From Clostridiales bacterium (lineage in GTDB: Bacteria; Bacillota_A; Clostridia; Christensenellales; Borkfalkiaceae), in the NCBI GenBank assembly GCA_015055785.1, contig SVHQ01000021.1, positions 1 through 15,591 on the forward strand: DNA of 15,591 nt, read 5' to 3'. A model generated the notes under the pieces. The model was given only the letters and a program-made list of their open reading frames with translations. It made no database searches and was not told where the DNA came from. The first letter of the stretch is position 1. Every line of letters begins with the position of its first letter. This document shows, one piece after another, positions 1 to 5,992 of the stretch. The translations under genes were made by a program, and so were the position numbers.

Positions 1-324
1 GAGCTTCTTGAAAACGCTTATGTTGACAAGGTTAAAGGTAAAATTCCCGAAGATATTTGCGTTATGTTAATAACGAGATATACAGACGAGAAGAAAACCT
101 TAACGGCGGATATAGAAACGCTTAACGAAAGTCTTGCAAAAAGTAATCAAGTTGTTGCCGACGTGGACGAGTTTATAGCGAAGATAAAACGCTATTTAAA
201 CGTAAACGAATTAACGAGAGCAATGAGTGTTGAACTTATTGAACGAGTTATAATCGGTGCAACACCAAAAGACAAGAATACGCCAAGAAAAATACAAATC
301 GTTTATAAAGTCGATTTAGTGTAA
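1..324 (+). CDS. Large serine recombinase, C-terminal fragment (5' end outside window)
   Basis: The reading frame is open from base 1 to the TAA at 322-324, giving 107 residues with no start in view, so this is the tail of a longer gene. The early part reads ENAYVDKVKGKIPED followed by a charged helical stretch. The end (KIKRYLNVNELTRAMSVELIERVIIGA, then a basic strand ending IQIVYKVDLV) follows the usual layout of the zinc-ribbon/coiled-coil and DUF4368-type C-terminus of large serine recombinases (TndX/TnpX-like) that excise and integrate conjugative transposons. The catalytic resolvase domain would lie upstream. Such recombinases usually sit at one end of their element, so an element boundary may lie just to the right. 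Family assignment is from recognised sequence pattern; the internal ATG at 64 is not the real start. Confidence 0.75.
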   Translation, partial: ELLENAYVDKVKGKIPEDICVMLITRYTDEKKTLTADIETLNESLAKSNQVVADVDEFIAKIKRYLNVNELTRAMSVELIERVIIGATPKDKNTPRKIQIVYKVDLV

Positions 325-345
325 ATTGAATAGAAAATAAAAAAG

Positions 346-388
346 GCACGGTAGTTTATCATTTGTCCATAATGATAGACTACCGTGC
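346..388 (-). terminator. Strong intrinsic terminator reading leftwards
   Basis: The arms 346-363 and 371-388 pair over 18 positions with a single G-U pair and a 7-base loop. On the minus strand the stem is followed by TTTTTTATTTT (344-334). On the plus strand the stem is followed by TATACTTTAC, a poor tail, so it is not an obvious terminator for the recombinase gene although the stem could still protect its 3' end. Confidence 0.7.
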
Positions 389-464
389 TATACTTTACAA
401 GTTCCTTCTAAAATTCTGTTTGCTTTGTAATAAAAAACTTGTTGATAATGAAGATGGGAAATGG

Positions 465-493
465 TTGACTTTTGCTTGCGTAAGTATTATAAT
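465..493 (+). promoter_or_regulatory. Sigma-A promoter for the HTH regulator gene
   Basis: TTGACT (465-470), a 17-base spacer and TATAAT (488-493) make a near-perfect promoter. Transcription would start near 500, leaving a leader of about 140 bases before the ATG at 642. The leader includes the small hairpin at 528-543 and lies opposite the minus-strand promoter. A weaker alternative, TTGAAA (543-548) with TATAAT (568-573) and a 19-base spacer, lies closer to the gene. Confidence 0.6.
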
Positions 494-568
494 TATTTTG
501 ATAATGAACAAAACATTTTAAGAAAATAAGCCGTTATCGGCTTTGAAAGAAAAATATATTGGAATGTT

Positions 569-598
569 ATAATATCATAATAGTGAACTATATGTCAA
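569..598 (-). promoter_or_regulatory. Minus-strand extended -10 promoter facing the HTH gene promoter
   Basis: Read on the minus strand: TTGACA (598-593), an 18-base spacer, and TATTAT (574-569) preceded by TG plus one base, an extended -10. There is no protein gene downstream on this strand within the window before the terminator at 388-346, so the product would be untranslated. Confidence 0.5.
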
Positions 599-641
599 GC
601 GTTTTTGTTTGTATTTTTTTTGCAATTTATTGGAGGATTTT

Positions 642-1466
642 ATGGATAAAATGATTTTAGAACAACAACTTTCCTTTTCAAAGAACATAGAAATTTGCAG
701 AGAAGTGATTTTTGATTTACGATATTTGGACGTAACGAATTACATAGGTCTTGCGGAATCGACGATGATTTCGTATGATACGAGAGCTGTTTCGCCGTAT
801 ATTACGGTAGCGAAAAAGATAGCCGATTTGTATTGTACGGATATAGAAAGATTGTGCGGAGACGATATAAATTTTGATATCGAAGAAATGCTATCTTTGC
901 AAGCGGCGTTTATAAATCGATTGGGTGGAGTGGATATAAAGCCGCATAAAGAAAAAATACTTGCCATAGTGGACAAGCATTTGAGTTTATCTAAATATGA
1001 AGTATATCAACTTTTATCTGCAACTTTCCGTGAAATAATATCTGACGTGCATGATAGCGAAAAATACATAAAGATAGAAACGGACGAGAAAATCGTAGAA
1101 AGCTTCACGAAAAACTTCCACGACTTGCATACGTATGTAAAAATTAATTACCGAAAGCTTGGTAAAGCGATAGATATGTCGATAGGGAACTTGACGAGAT
1201 TGGAAAAGGGGAACGAACCGATGTTATCTGCCGTGATAAAGCTTGCGGATTTCTTTGGTATATCCATAAATCAAATGTTTTTGGAAAAACCTAATTTTAA
1301 TTATGAAAGGATACAGAACAGAATTGAAAGGAAGACTACTATTGCGAATAAGTCTGTCGCAATATCCGATAAAAAGATAAAGAAAGATGGGGCGTTAAGG
1401 AGCACGCTTCTTGATAAAGGTCAAGCGAAAAGGTTGGCGTTGAGATGGCTCAATAAAATCAATTAG
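642..1466 (+). CDS. Putative transcriptional regulator with two XRE/Cro-C1-type HTH regions
   Basis: This 274-residue protein starts at the ATG at 642, chosen over an upstream in-frame TTG (609) because TGGAGG at 631-636 sits five bases before the ATG. Residues about 161-213 (NYRKLGKAIDMSIGNLTRLEKG and on to the ADFFGISINQMF end) match the Cro/C1 helix-turn-helix pattern. Residues about 19-72 (NYIGLAESTMISYDTR, then KKIADLYCTDIERL) look like a second, more diverged copy. The region between (about 80-155) is helical and unassigned, and the last 50 residues are lysine/arginine rich. It is a soluble cytoplasmic protein, so a DNA-binding regulator is likely; its target is unknown. The gene stands alone with its own promoter next to a recombinase remnant, so it may belong to the mobile element rather than to the sugar locus. 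No clear terminator follows. Confidence 0.7.
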   Translation: MDKMILEQQLSFSKNIEICREVIFDLRYLDVTNYIGLAESTMISYDTRAVSPYITVAKKIADLYCTDIERLCGDDINFDIEEMLSLQAAFINRLGGVDIKPHKEKILAIVDKHLSLSKYEVYQLLSATFREIISDVHDSEKYIKIETDEKIVESFTKNFHDLHTYVKINYRKLGKAIDMSIGNLTRLEKGNEPMLSAVIKLADFFGISINQMFLEKPNFNYERIQNRIERKTTIANKSVAISDKKIKKDGALRSTLLDKGQAKRLALRWLNKIN

Positions 1467-1589
1467 ATATTTTATAAAAAGTATGGAGCAGATGCTTTGT
1501 GATAAATCTTTTTTGGAAGATATTTTTTAATTTTCTCGTATAAAAAATAAATTGGAAAAATGTTACAAGTTATAATTTTTAAAAGAACA

Positions 1590-1617
1590 TTGACAAATGG
1601 AAATGGGATGATATAAA
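1590..1617 (+). promoter_or_regulatory. Possible distal promoter
   Basis: TTGACA (1590-1595) is followed after 16 bases by TATAAA (1612-1617). It lies about 170 bases before the hydrolase start and upstream of a palindrome, so it could be a second, separately controlled promoter. The surrounding DNA is so AT-rich that a chance match is possible. Confidence 0.35.
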
Positions 1618-1647
1618 ATGAAGCATAGGTACTTGGTATAATTCAAC

Positions 1648-1662
1648 TGACAATTATTGTCA
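1648..1662. repeat. Palindrome TGACAATTATTGTCA, possible operator
   Basis: Two 7-base arms, TGACAAT and ATTGTCA, are perfectly complementary around a single central T. It lies between the possible distal promoter and the main hydrolase promoter. The size and symmetry fit a dimeric repressor or activator site, but no second copy was noticed in the window. Confidence 0.4.
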
Positions 1663-1714
1663 ATGCTATTGGATATATTTATAAAAATATAAAATTTTGA
1701 ATAAACGATTTCAC

Positions 1715-1743
1715 TTGACTTTATTTCCTATATCTCATATAAT
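1715..1743 (+). promoter_or_regulatory. Sigma-A promoter of the glycoside hydrolase gene
   Basis: TTGACT (1715-1720), a 17-base spacer and TATAAT (1738-1743). Transcription would begin near 1750, about 39 bases before the ATG at 1789. The -10 box runs directly into a set of 9-base repeats, so a protein bound there would block RNA polymerase. Confidence 0.7.
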
Positions 1744-1776
1744 ACAAACATATCAAACAATTCAAAGTGTACAATA
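1741..1776 (+). promoter_or_regulatory. Phased 9-base repeats, candidate operator
   Basis: Four consecutive 9-base units, AATACAAAC, ATATCAAAC, AATTCAAAG and TGTACAATA, keep CAA at the same place in every unit. The first overlaps the -10 box and the rest cover the expected start site. The same unit occurs as three near-identical copies at the transporter promoter (5949-5975), which suggests a shared regulator, most simply the GntR/LacI-type repressor encoded at 4666-5763. That link is inference. Confidence 0.45.
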
Positions 1777-1788
1777 TGAGAGGTGTGT

Positions 1789-4605
1789 ATGAATAATTTC
1801 AATAAACCGACGATATTTTGGTCTTGGAACAATGTGATAACGCCAGCGGAGGCGGTCAAACAGGTACATGCTTATGCTGAAGCAGGGGTAGGCGGAGTGT
1901 TTGTTCATGCTAGAAACGTTAGAATATCGTATCTTGGAACAGAGTGGTTTGAATGTTTCGACGCCGTGCTTCAAGAAGCGGAAAAAAGCGGTATTGACGT
2001 TTGGATTTATGATGAAAACGGTTGGCCGAGCGGCTTTGGGAACGGAGAAGTCAATTCTAAAGGAAAGGCGTTTCAAATGAAACGTCTGCGTGAAGTGGAG
2101 TCGGATTATCCTGAAATCATTTGTCGTGGCGGCGGAAAAAATATCGGGTTGATTGTTGAGGAAAATTACGTTGACCTATTAAATGAAGAAGTGGTGAAGT
2201 GCTTTATTGATAGCGTACACGAAAAATATCGTATGCGTTATGCACATCTCTTTGGGAATGTAATTAAGGGGATTTTTACGGATGAACCGCAGCTGGACAA
2301 CGGCGGTTTTCCGTACAGCACCTGCTTGGATGATTTTTTTATGGAAAGATGCGGTTATCCTCTACGTGAAAATTTATGGAAACTGTTTATAGACGATCCG
2401 AAATATTCTGATTTTAAAAATGATTATTTTGCTTGTGTAGGAATCTTGATGCGCAGAAGTTTTACCCAACAAATAGAAGGTTGGTGTGAAAAAAATGGGT
2501 TAATTTTTACTGGGCATTTCCCTTGTGAAGAGAGTATATGCGCGCAACCGTCGGTGACGGGTGGGGTGCAAGGACATTATAAATATATGTCGCAGCCAGG
2601 GATAGATTTTCTTGGGCGGCGATATGCTCCTGCTTTGCTAATGAAACAACTTTGCTCGGTAAAAAATATATACGAAAAGTCGCGGGTTCTTACTGAAAGT
2701 TTTGCTGGGGTTGGGAATGGCGTTTCTTTTGACTCGCTATTGAAAATTTATGCGTATCAAGCGGTATTTGGGGTAAATTTTTTATGCATGCACCTTGGTG
2801 GGTATTCGCTGGGGGGGATAGGGAAACGGGATTATCCGCCGTCTTTTTCCTATCAACAGCCGTGGTGGGAGGATTTCAAGCTTTTTAATAGGGAAATAGA
2901 GAAAATGAATGCTTTTGTTTCCGAAGGTGTTGAAAATAATGACATATTGCTAATCAGTCCGTTGTCAACATCCGCTCTTTTTCGTTTATATTCGGAAAAA
3001 CAAAGTCAATTTTCGGCGAATTATCGCCTTATAGTGGAAAACTTGATAGATAACTGTGTGTCTTTTGATATTTTCGATGAAGCCTTTTTAAAGGAAACGA
3101 AAATAGAGGGAGAGTATTTTACAGTCAATAACCGTAAATACTCTCGGGTAATTTTGCCTTCTTGTGCAACGATTTCAAGAGAACTTGCCCAAACACTGTC
3201 TGACTTTTCTAAAAAAGGGAAGTTGCTTGTTATCGGCGCACTCCCGTCCCTTATAGATGGCAGAAAAGAAAAAATGCCCACATTAAACTACGATTTTATC
3301 ACAAACCGTTATGAAACATTAAAAAATTATTTGGAGGTGAGCGGGTATGAGAGAAAAATAGCCGTATTCTCCGAAATGGGAATGCCTGTAAAAGGTGTGA
3401 TAGTGAGTAGATTTGAACAACCTAACGGCGATTTGCATTTGATGATTTTTAATAAAAATCACTATGCTTTACATAATTCCACCTTAAAAATAAACGGGGA
3501 ATATTTTGTGGAAAGGATAGATGCTGATTTGCCGATGGTTTATCAGCAAACGGCTGGGAAGACTGTGATGCGGCTGAATCTTGAAAGCGGAGAATATGCT
3601 TTATTCCGTTGCGTGAAAGATGGTGGAGTGAAAAAGACACCGCTTGTTTATACGGGAGAATGCGTGTATTATCCGAAGGATAGAACGCAAGCCGAGGAAA
3701 ACTATTTGGTGGTGGATAAAGCGTATTACAGTGGGGACGGCTTTAGTCGCTTGCACCGTATTGATTTGTTGAGAAAAGAAGTGGAAAAACTGGGTAAATT
3801 TTCCGTAAAATACGTTTTCGGCATCGAAAGAGTAGAAGGTATAAAGATGTTCGCAGAAACGCTTGGTGGGAGAATTTATATCAACGGAAAAACGCTTTCT
3901 GAAACTCCAACGTATCCTATCGATCATATGATTCCTTGTTATAACGTGGAAAACTATCTCGTAAGTGGTCCAAATGAAGTGGAAATCTTGTACGATATTC
4001 TTGCGGAAGAAATGGATGAAAAGGGGAAATTTGAAACGATTGCGAATAGCAGGGCGCATAAATTTGACCTTGAAAATCTTATTTTTACGGGGAGTTTTGA
4101 CGTTTTGGCAAGCGGAAAAAGGGAAAATGGTGCGGACGGTACATACCGCATTAAAAGCCGTGAAGAGGAATATCCTTTCCAAGCGGTGGAAAGGGGAAGG
4201 GGTGAAAAGTATTTTTACCGTGGAAACACAAACTTTCACTTTGTGGTAAATATTCCTCAAACGGGGAAAAACTTTTTAAAATTAAACGGTTTTACAGGAA
4301 CATTTGCAAAAATTTATATAAACGGGGACTTTCTTGGCAGTCTTATAAAGCAACCTTTTATGATTCCACTTGACGGATACTCTGGCAGTTGTACGGTTGT
4401 GGTGGAATCGATAGGTAGCAATCGAAATTTATTTGGACCTTTTCACAGTATGCGAGAAAACAATGTATTTGTGGGAAGGGATACGTTTGAGAATGCTTCG
4501 GCATCGTTTGAATATTACAATATAGAAAAAGCCAAGGGAAATTTGTCCGATTATTTATTTGAGGAAGCGAAGATAGATAGCGTTAAAATTATTTGTTACC
4601 AATAA
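1789..4605 (+). CDS. Cytoplasmic TIM-barrel glycoside hydrolase, GH106-like (rhamnosidase-type) family uncertain
   Basis: This 938-residue protein starts at ATG 1789 with GAGAGG five bases upstream; the in-frame GTG at 1783 lies inside that ribosome binding site. No signal peptide is seen, so it acts in the cytoplasm. Residues 9-82 carry the pattern IFWSWNN, GVGGVFVHAR and YDENGWPSG, characteristic of large bacterial glycosidases related to GH106 alpha-L-rhamnosidases. Acidic candidates for catalysis are E166 in FTDEPQ and E303 in TESFAG. Residues about 383-490 resemble the Rossmann-like glutamine-amidotransferase fold common in such enzymes. The last 100 or so residues (NFHFVVNIPQTGKNFLKLNG onward) resemble the galactose-binding jelly roll of GH2-type proteins. 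It likely cleaves oligosaccharides imported by the downstream transporter. Glycosidase class is fairly secure; substrate and exact family are not. Confidence 0.7.
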   Translation: MNNFNKPTIFWSWNNVITPAEAVKQVHAYAEAGVGGVFVHARNVRISYLGTEWFECFDAVLQEAEKSGIDVWIYDENGWPSGFGNGEVNSKGKAFQMKRLREVESDYPEIICRGGGKNIGLIVEENYVDLLNEEVVKCFIDSVHEKYRMRYAHLFGNVIKGIFTDEPQLDNGGFPYSTCLDDFFMERCGYPLRENLWKLFIDDPKYSDFKNDYFACVGILMRRSFTQQIEGWCEKNGLIFTGHFPCEESICAQPSVTGGVQGHYKYMSQPGIDFLGRRYAPALLMKQLCSVKNIYEKSRVLTESFAGVGNGVSFDSLLKIYAYQAVFGVNFLCMHLGGYSLGGIGKRDYPPSFSYQQPWWEDFKLFNREIEKMNAFVSEGVENNDILLISPLSTSALFRLYSEKQSQFSANYRLIVENLIDNCVSFDIFDEAFLKETKIEGEYFTVNNRKYSRVILPSCATISRELAQTLSDFSKKGKLLVIGALPSLIDGRKEKMPTLNYDFITNRYETLKNYLEVSGYERKIAVFSEMGMPVKGVIVSRFEQPNGDLHLMIFNKNHYALHNSTLKINGEYFVERIDADLPMVYQQTAGKTVMRLNLESGEYALFRCVKDGGVKKTPLVYTGECVYYPKDRTQAEENYLVVDKAYYSGDGFSRLHRIDLLRKEVEKLGKFSVKYVFGIERVEGIKMFAETLGGRIYINGKTLSETPTYPIDHMIPCYNVENYLVSGPNEVEILYDILAEEMDEKGKFETIANSRAHKFDLENLIFTGSFDVLASGKRENGADGTYRIKSREEEYPFQAVERGRGEKYFYRGNTNFHFVVNIPQTGKNFLKLNGFTGTFAKIYINGDFLGSLIKQPFMIPLDGYSGSCTVVVESIGSNRNLFGPFHSMRENNVFVGRDTFENASASFEYYNIEKAKGNLSDYLFEEAKIDSVKIICYQ

Positions 4606-4611
4606 AAAGAG

Positions 4612-4654
4612 CCCACTCCACAGGGATTGACGTTGCGGAGTGGGTTTATTTTTT
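4612..4654. terminator. Bidirectional intrinsic terminator between convergent genes
   Basis: The arms CCCACTCC (4612-4619) and GGAGTGGG (4637-4644) pair perfectly, with a 17-base loop that may pair further. On the plus strand the tail is TTTATTTTTT, ending the hydrolase transcript. On the minus strand the tail is CTCTTTTTATT, ending the repressor transcript 12 bases after its stop codon. Confidence 0.85.
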
Positions 4655-4665
4655 ACGAGAGAGAA

Positions 4666-5763
4666 TTATTTTGTGGTATCGCCCTTTACGAAGTTTGCTT
4701 TTACGTATAATTTCTGTCGAATCATTTGAGGGTTGTCTAATTGTTCGAGAAGAGTTTGAATGGCAAGTTTACCGATTTCGAAACTGTTTTGGGATATGTG
4801 TGTGGGGATAGAAGTGAAATTAGAGCTGTAATTATTTGCCTGAATGTCGATATAGATGACTTCCATATCCTGCGGCGTGCGTATATTCAGCTGTTCCAAC
4901 ATTTTTTTCAGGCAGAAACCGCTGGTATAATCGGTGGCAAGGATGGCAGAAATGGCGGGGTGTGTCGCAAGGTATTCTTGAAATTCTCGTTGAGAAGCTT
5001 CGTCATCGCCGTTCGCGTTAAAAAGGTATTGTGTGAGGATATTGTGTTTTTGCAGGGTTTCAATATAATGTTCTCTGCGCTTTTTAATGGAGCTGGGGGT
5101 AAATTGGTTTGCACTGAAAAACAGAATGTCTTTATTCCCGTTTGCAATCAAGTGTTCGATGCTTTTTTCTACCATATCCTTATTGTCTGAAGTTACACAG
5201 GTGAAGTTTAAACCAGGTAAATCGCGGTCGGTGAGGATTACGGGGAACTTTTTAAGTGCGAGATTTAACAAAGAGTTGTTGTAATGATCGTTGTCCACAG
5301 GGTAAAGGATAAGCCCGTCGATGTTTTTTGCAAGCATATCTTGTATGTGGCGCTTTTCCAGCTCCTGTGACATTTCGGTATCCGCTACAATGTATTGGCA
5401 ATTATTTGCCGATGAGATAATCCCCGATAAAATGTTCAGAGTGTGGGAACTGATGGAAGAAGGTAAAAGTACGCCGATGAGTTTTGTTGCGGAGGGCGCG
5501 CTTTGTGATGAAAGCAAAGGCTCTAACGTTTTAAGTGTAGCGGTTGGAGAAATGAAAGTGCCTTTACTTTTGATGCGAATGACAGCGCCTGTTTTATTGA
5601 TTGCTTTAAAGGCGGTGGTAACCGTCATACGGCTGACGCCAAGGGCGGCGGAAATTTCCGCTTCTGTGGGCAACTTAAAGTTGGGGTTGCCAAGGTTTTT
5701 TTCAATAATTTTCACAATATATTGTATAGTTTTTTCATACAAATATTCGTTTTGTTGACTCAT
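4666..5763 (-). CDS. GntR/LacI-hybrid transcriptional repressor (AraR-type)
   Basis: This 365-residue protein combines a GntR winged helix-turn-helix at residues about 10-73 (LPTEAEISAALGVSRMTV, ending with the wing SKGTFIS) with a LacI/PurR-type sugar-sensor domain from about residue 93 (KLIGVLLPS onward; DGLILYPVDN; ILATDYTSG). The same architecture is known from Bacillus subtilis AraR, where sugar binding releases the repressor from DNA. It is divergent from the transporter operon and convergent with the hydrolase, the natural position for the local regulator of both. A consensus promoter lies 31-59 bases upstream of its start; no strong ribosome binding site precedes the ATG at 5763, suggesting low expression. 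The effector is unknown; it need not be arabinose. Confidence 0.88.
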   Translation of the reverse strand: MSQQNEYLYEKTIQYIVKIIEKNLGNPNFKLPTEAEISAALGVSRMTVTTAFKAINKTGAVIRIKSKGTFISPTATLKTLEPLLSSQSAPSATKLIGVLLPSSISSHTLNILSGIISSANNCQYIVADTEMSQELEKRHIQDMLAKNIDGLILYPVDNDHYNNSLLNLALKKFPVILTDRDLPGLNFTCVTSDNKDMVEKSIEHLIANGNKDILFFSANQFTPSSIKKRREHYIETLQKHNILTQYLFNANGDDEASQREFQEYLATHPAISAILATDYTSGFCLKKMLEQLNIRTPQDMEVIYIDIQANNYSSNFTSIPTHISQNSFEIGKLAIQTLLEQLDNPQMIRQKLYVKANFVKGDTTK

Positions 5764-5793
5764 AATATTCGTTTAATCCATTTTTTTATAGAT

Positions 5794-5822
5794 AATATAT
5801 CATTTTTTTAAATATTTGTCAA
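5794..5822 (-). promoter_or_regulatory. Promoter of the repressor gene
   Basis: On the minus strand: TTGACA (5822-5817), a 17-base spacer and TATATT (5799-5794). The leader would be about 25 bases. A single AATACAAA unit (5860-5867) lies between this promoter and the divergent transporter promoter and could be an auxiliary operator. Confidence 0.65.
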
Positions 5823-5904
5823 TTAAAAAGCCGCTTTGTTATGTAAATATTTTAATTTCAATACAAAACAAAATAATTTTTTTTAACTTTTTTTTAAAAA
5901 CCTA

Positions 5905-5933
5905 TTGACAAATAGATAAAAGTATGATACTAT
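5905..5933 (+). promoter_or_regulatory. Promoter of the transporter operon
   Basis: TTGACA (5905-5910), a 17-base spacer and TACTAT (5928-5933) form a good sigma-A promoter, with a start expected near 5940. The 9-base repeats begin within about ten bases of that start, so repression by roadblock or occlusion is plausible. Confidence 0.7.
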
Positions 5934-5948
5934 TTATGCACAAATAAC

Positions 5949-5975
5949 AATACAAATAATACAAACAATACAAAA
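5949..5975 (+). promoter_or_regulatory. Three tandem 9-base repeats, candidate operator
   Basis: AATACAAAT, AATACAAAC and AATACAAAA follow one another without gaps; only the ninth base varies. They lie between the expected transcription start and the ribosome binding site at 5980-5984. The counterpart at 1741-1776 keeps the same 9-base phase. All copies are direct repeats with no palindromic partner, unusual for a dimeric GntR/LacI-type repressor, so another DNA-binding protein or an RNA-level role cannot be excluded. Confidence 0.45.
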
Positions 5976-5992
5976 AGACGGAGGATTTCATA

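Larger units (their letters stand above)
336..562 (-). ncRNA. Candidate antisense/small RNA upstream of the HTH gene
   Basis: On the minus strand, TTGACA (598-593), an 18-base spacer and an extended -10 TGATATTAT would start a transcript near base 562. About 225 bases later the transcript meets a stem-loop with two 18-base arms followed by six T, an A and four T, a textbook intrinsic terminator in this direction only. No minus-strand reading frame of note lies between; the ATG codons there open onto stops within a few codons. The RNA would overlap the 5' leader of the HTH-gene transcript starting near base 500. Promoter and terminator are seen in the sequence; the RNA itself and any role in regulating the neighbour are inference. 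Confidence 0.4.
325..641. other. Regulatory intergenic region between recombinase and HTH gene
   Basis: There is no credible coding sequence in this 317-base gap. It holds a long stem-loop (346-388), a consensus plus-strand promoter (465-493), a small hairpin with 6-bp arms AAGCCG/CGGCTT (528-543), a strong minus-strand promoter (569-598), and an 11-base direct repeat TTGATAATGAA at 442-452 and 498-508. A 7-bp inverted repeat ACAAGTT/AACTTGT sits at 397-403 and 436-442. The two promoters face each other, so their transcripts would overlap by about 60 bases. Confidence 0.6.
1467..1788. other. Intergenic region upstream of the glycoside hydrolase
   Basis: This is a 322-base, very AT-rich gap without a gene. 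It holds a weak 5-bp hairpin with T-rich tail near 1506-1528 (ATCTT/AAGAT) that might end the HTH transcript, a promoter-like pair at 1590-1617, a 15-base palindrome at 1648-1662, another promoter-like pair (TTGTCA 1657-1662, 17-base spacer, TATAAA 1680-1685), and the best promoter at 1715-1743 followed by 9-base repeats. An ATG at 1618 opens only a seven-codon frame. Confidence 0.55.

Noticed and set aside
528..543. Small hairpin AAGCCG-TTAT-CGGCTT as a terminator
   Set aside because: The stem is only six pairs and the plus-strand tail is A-rich; on the minus strand the tail is mixed, so it is at most a weak pause site.
609..641. Upstream TTG start for the HTH gene
   Set aside because: The strong TGGAGG site (631-636) is correctly spaced for the ATG at 642 and would lie inside the coding region if TTG were used.
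1618..1641. Seven-codon leader peptide frame after the distal promoter
   Set aside because: It lacks a ribosome binding site and shows no run of regulatory codons; too short to support.
3601..4260. 219-codon open frame on the minus strand
   Set aside because: It lies wholly inside the hydrolase gene, lacks a ribosome binding site, and its product is rich in Phe, His, Arg and Ile as expected of an antisense shadow.
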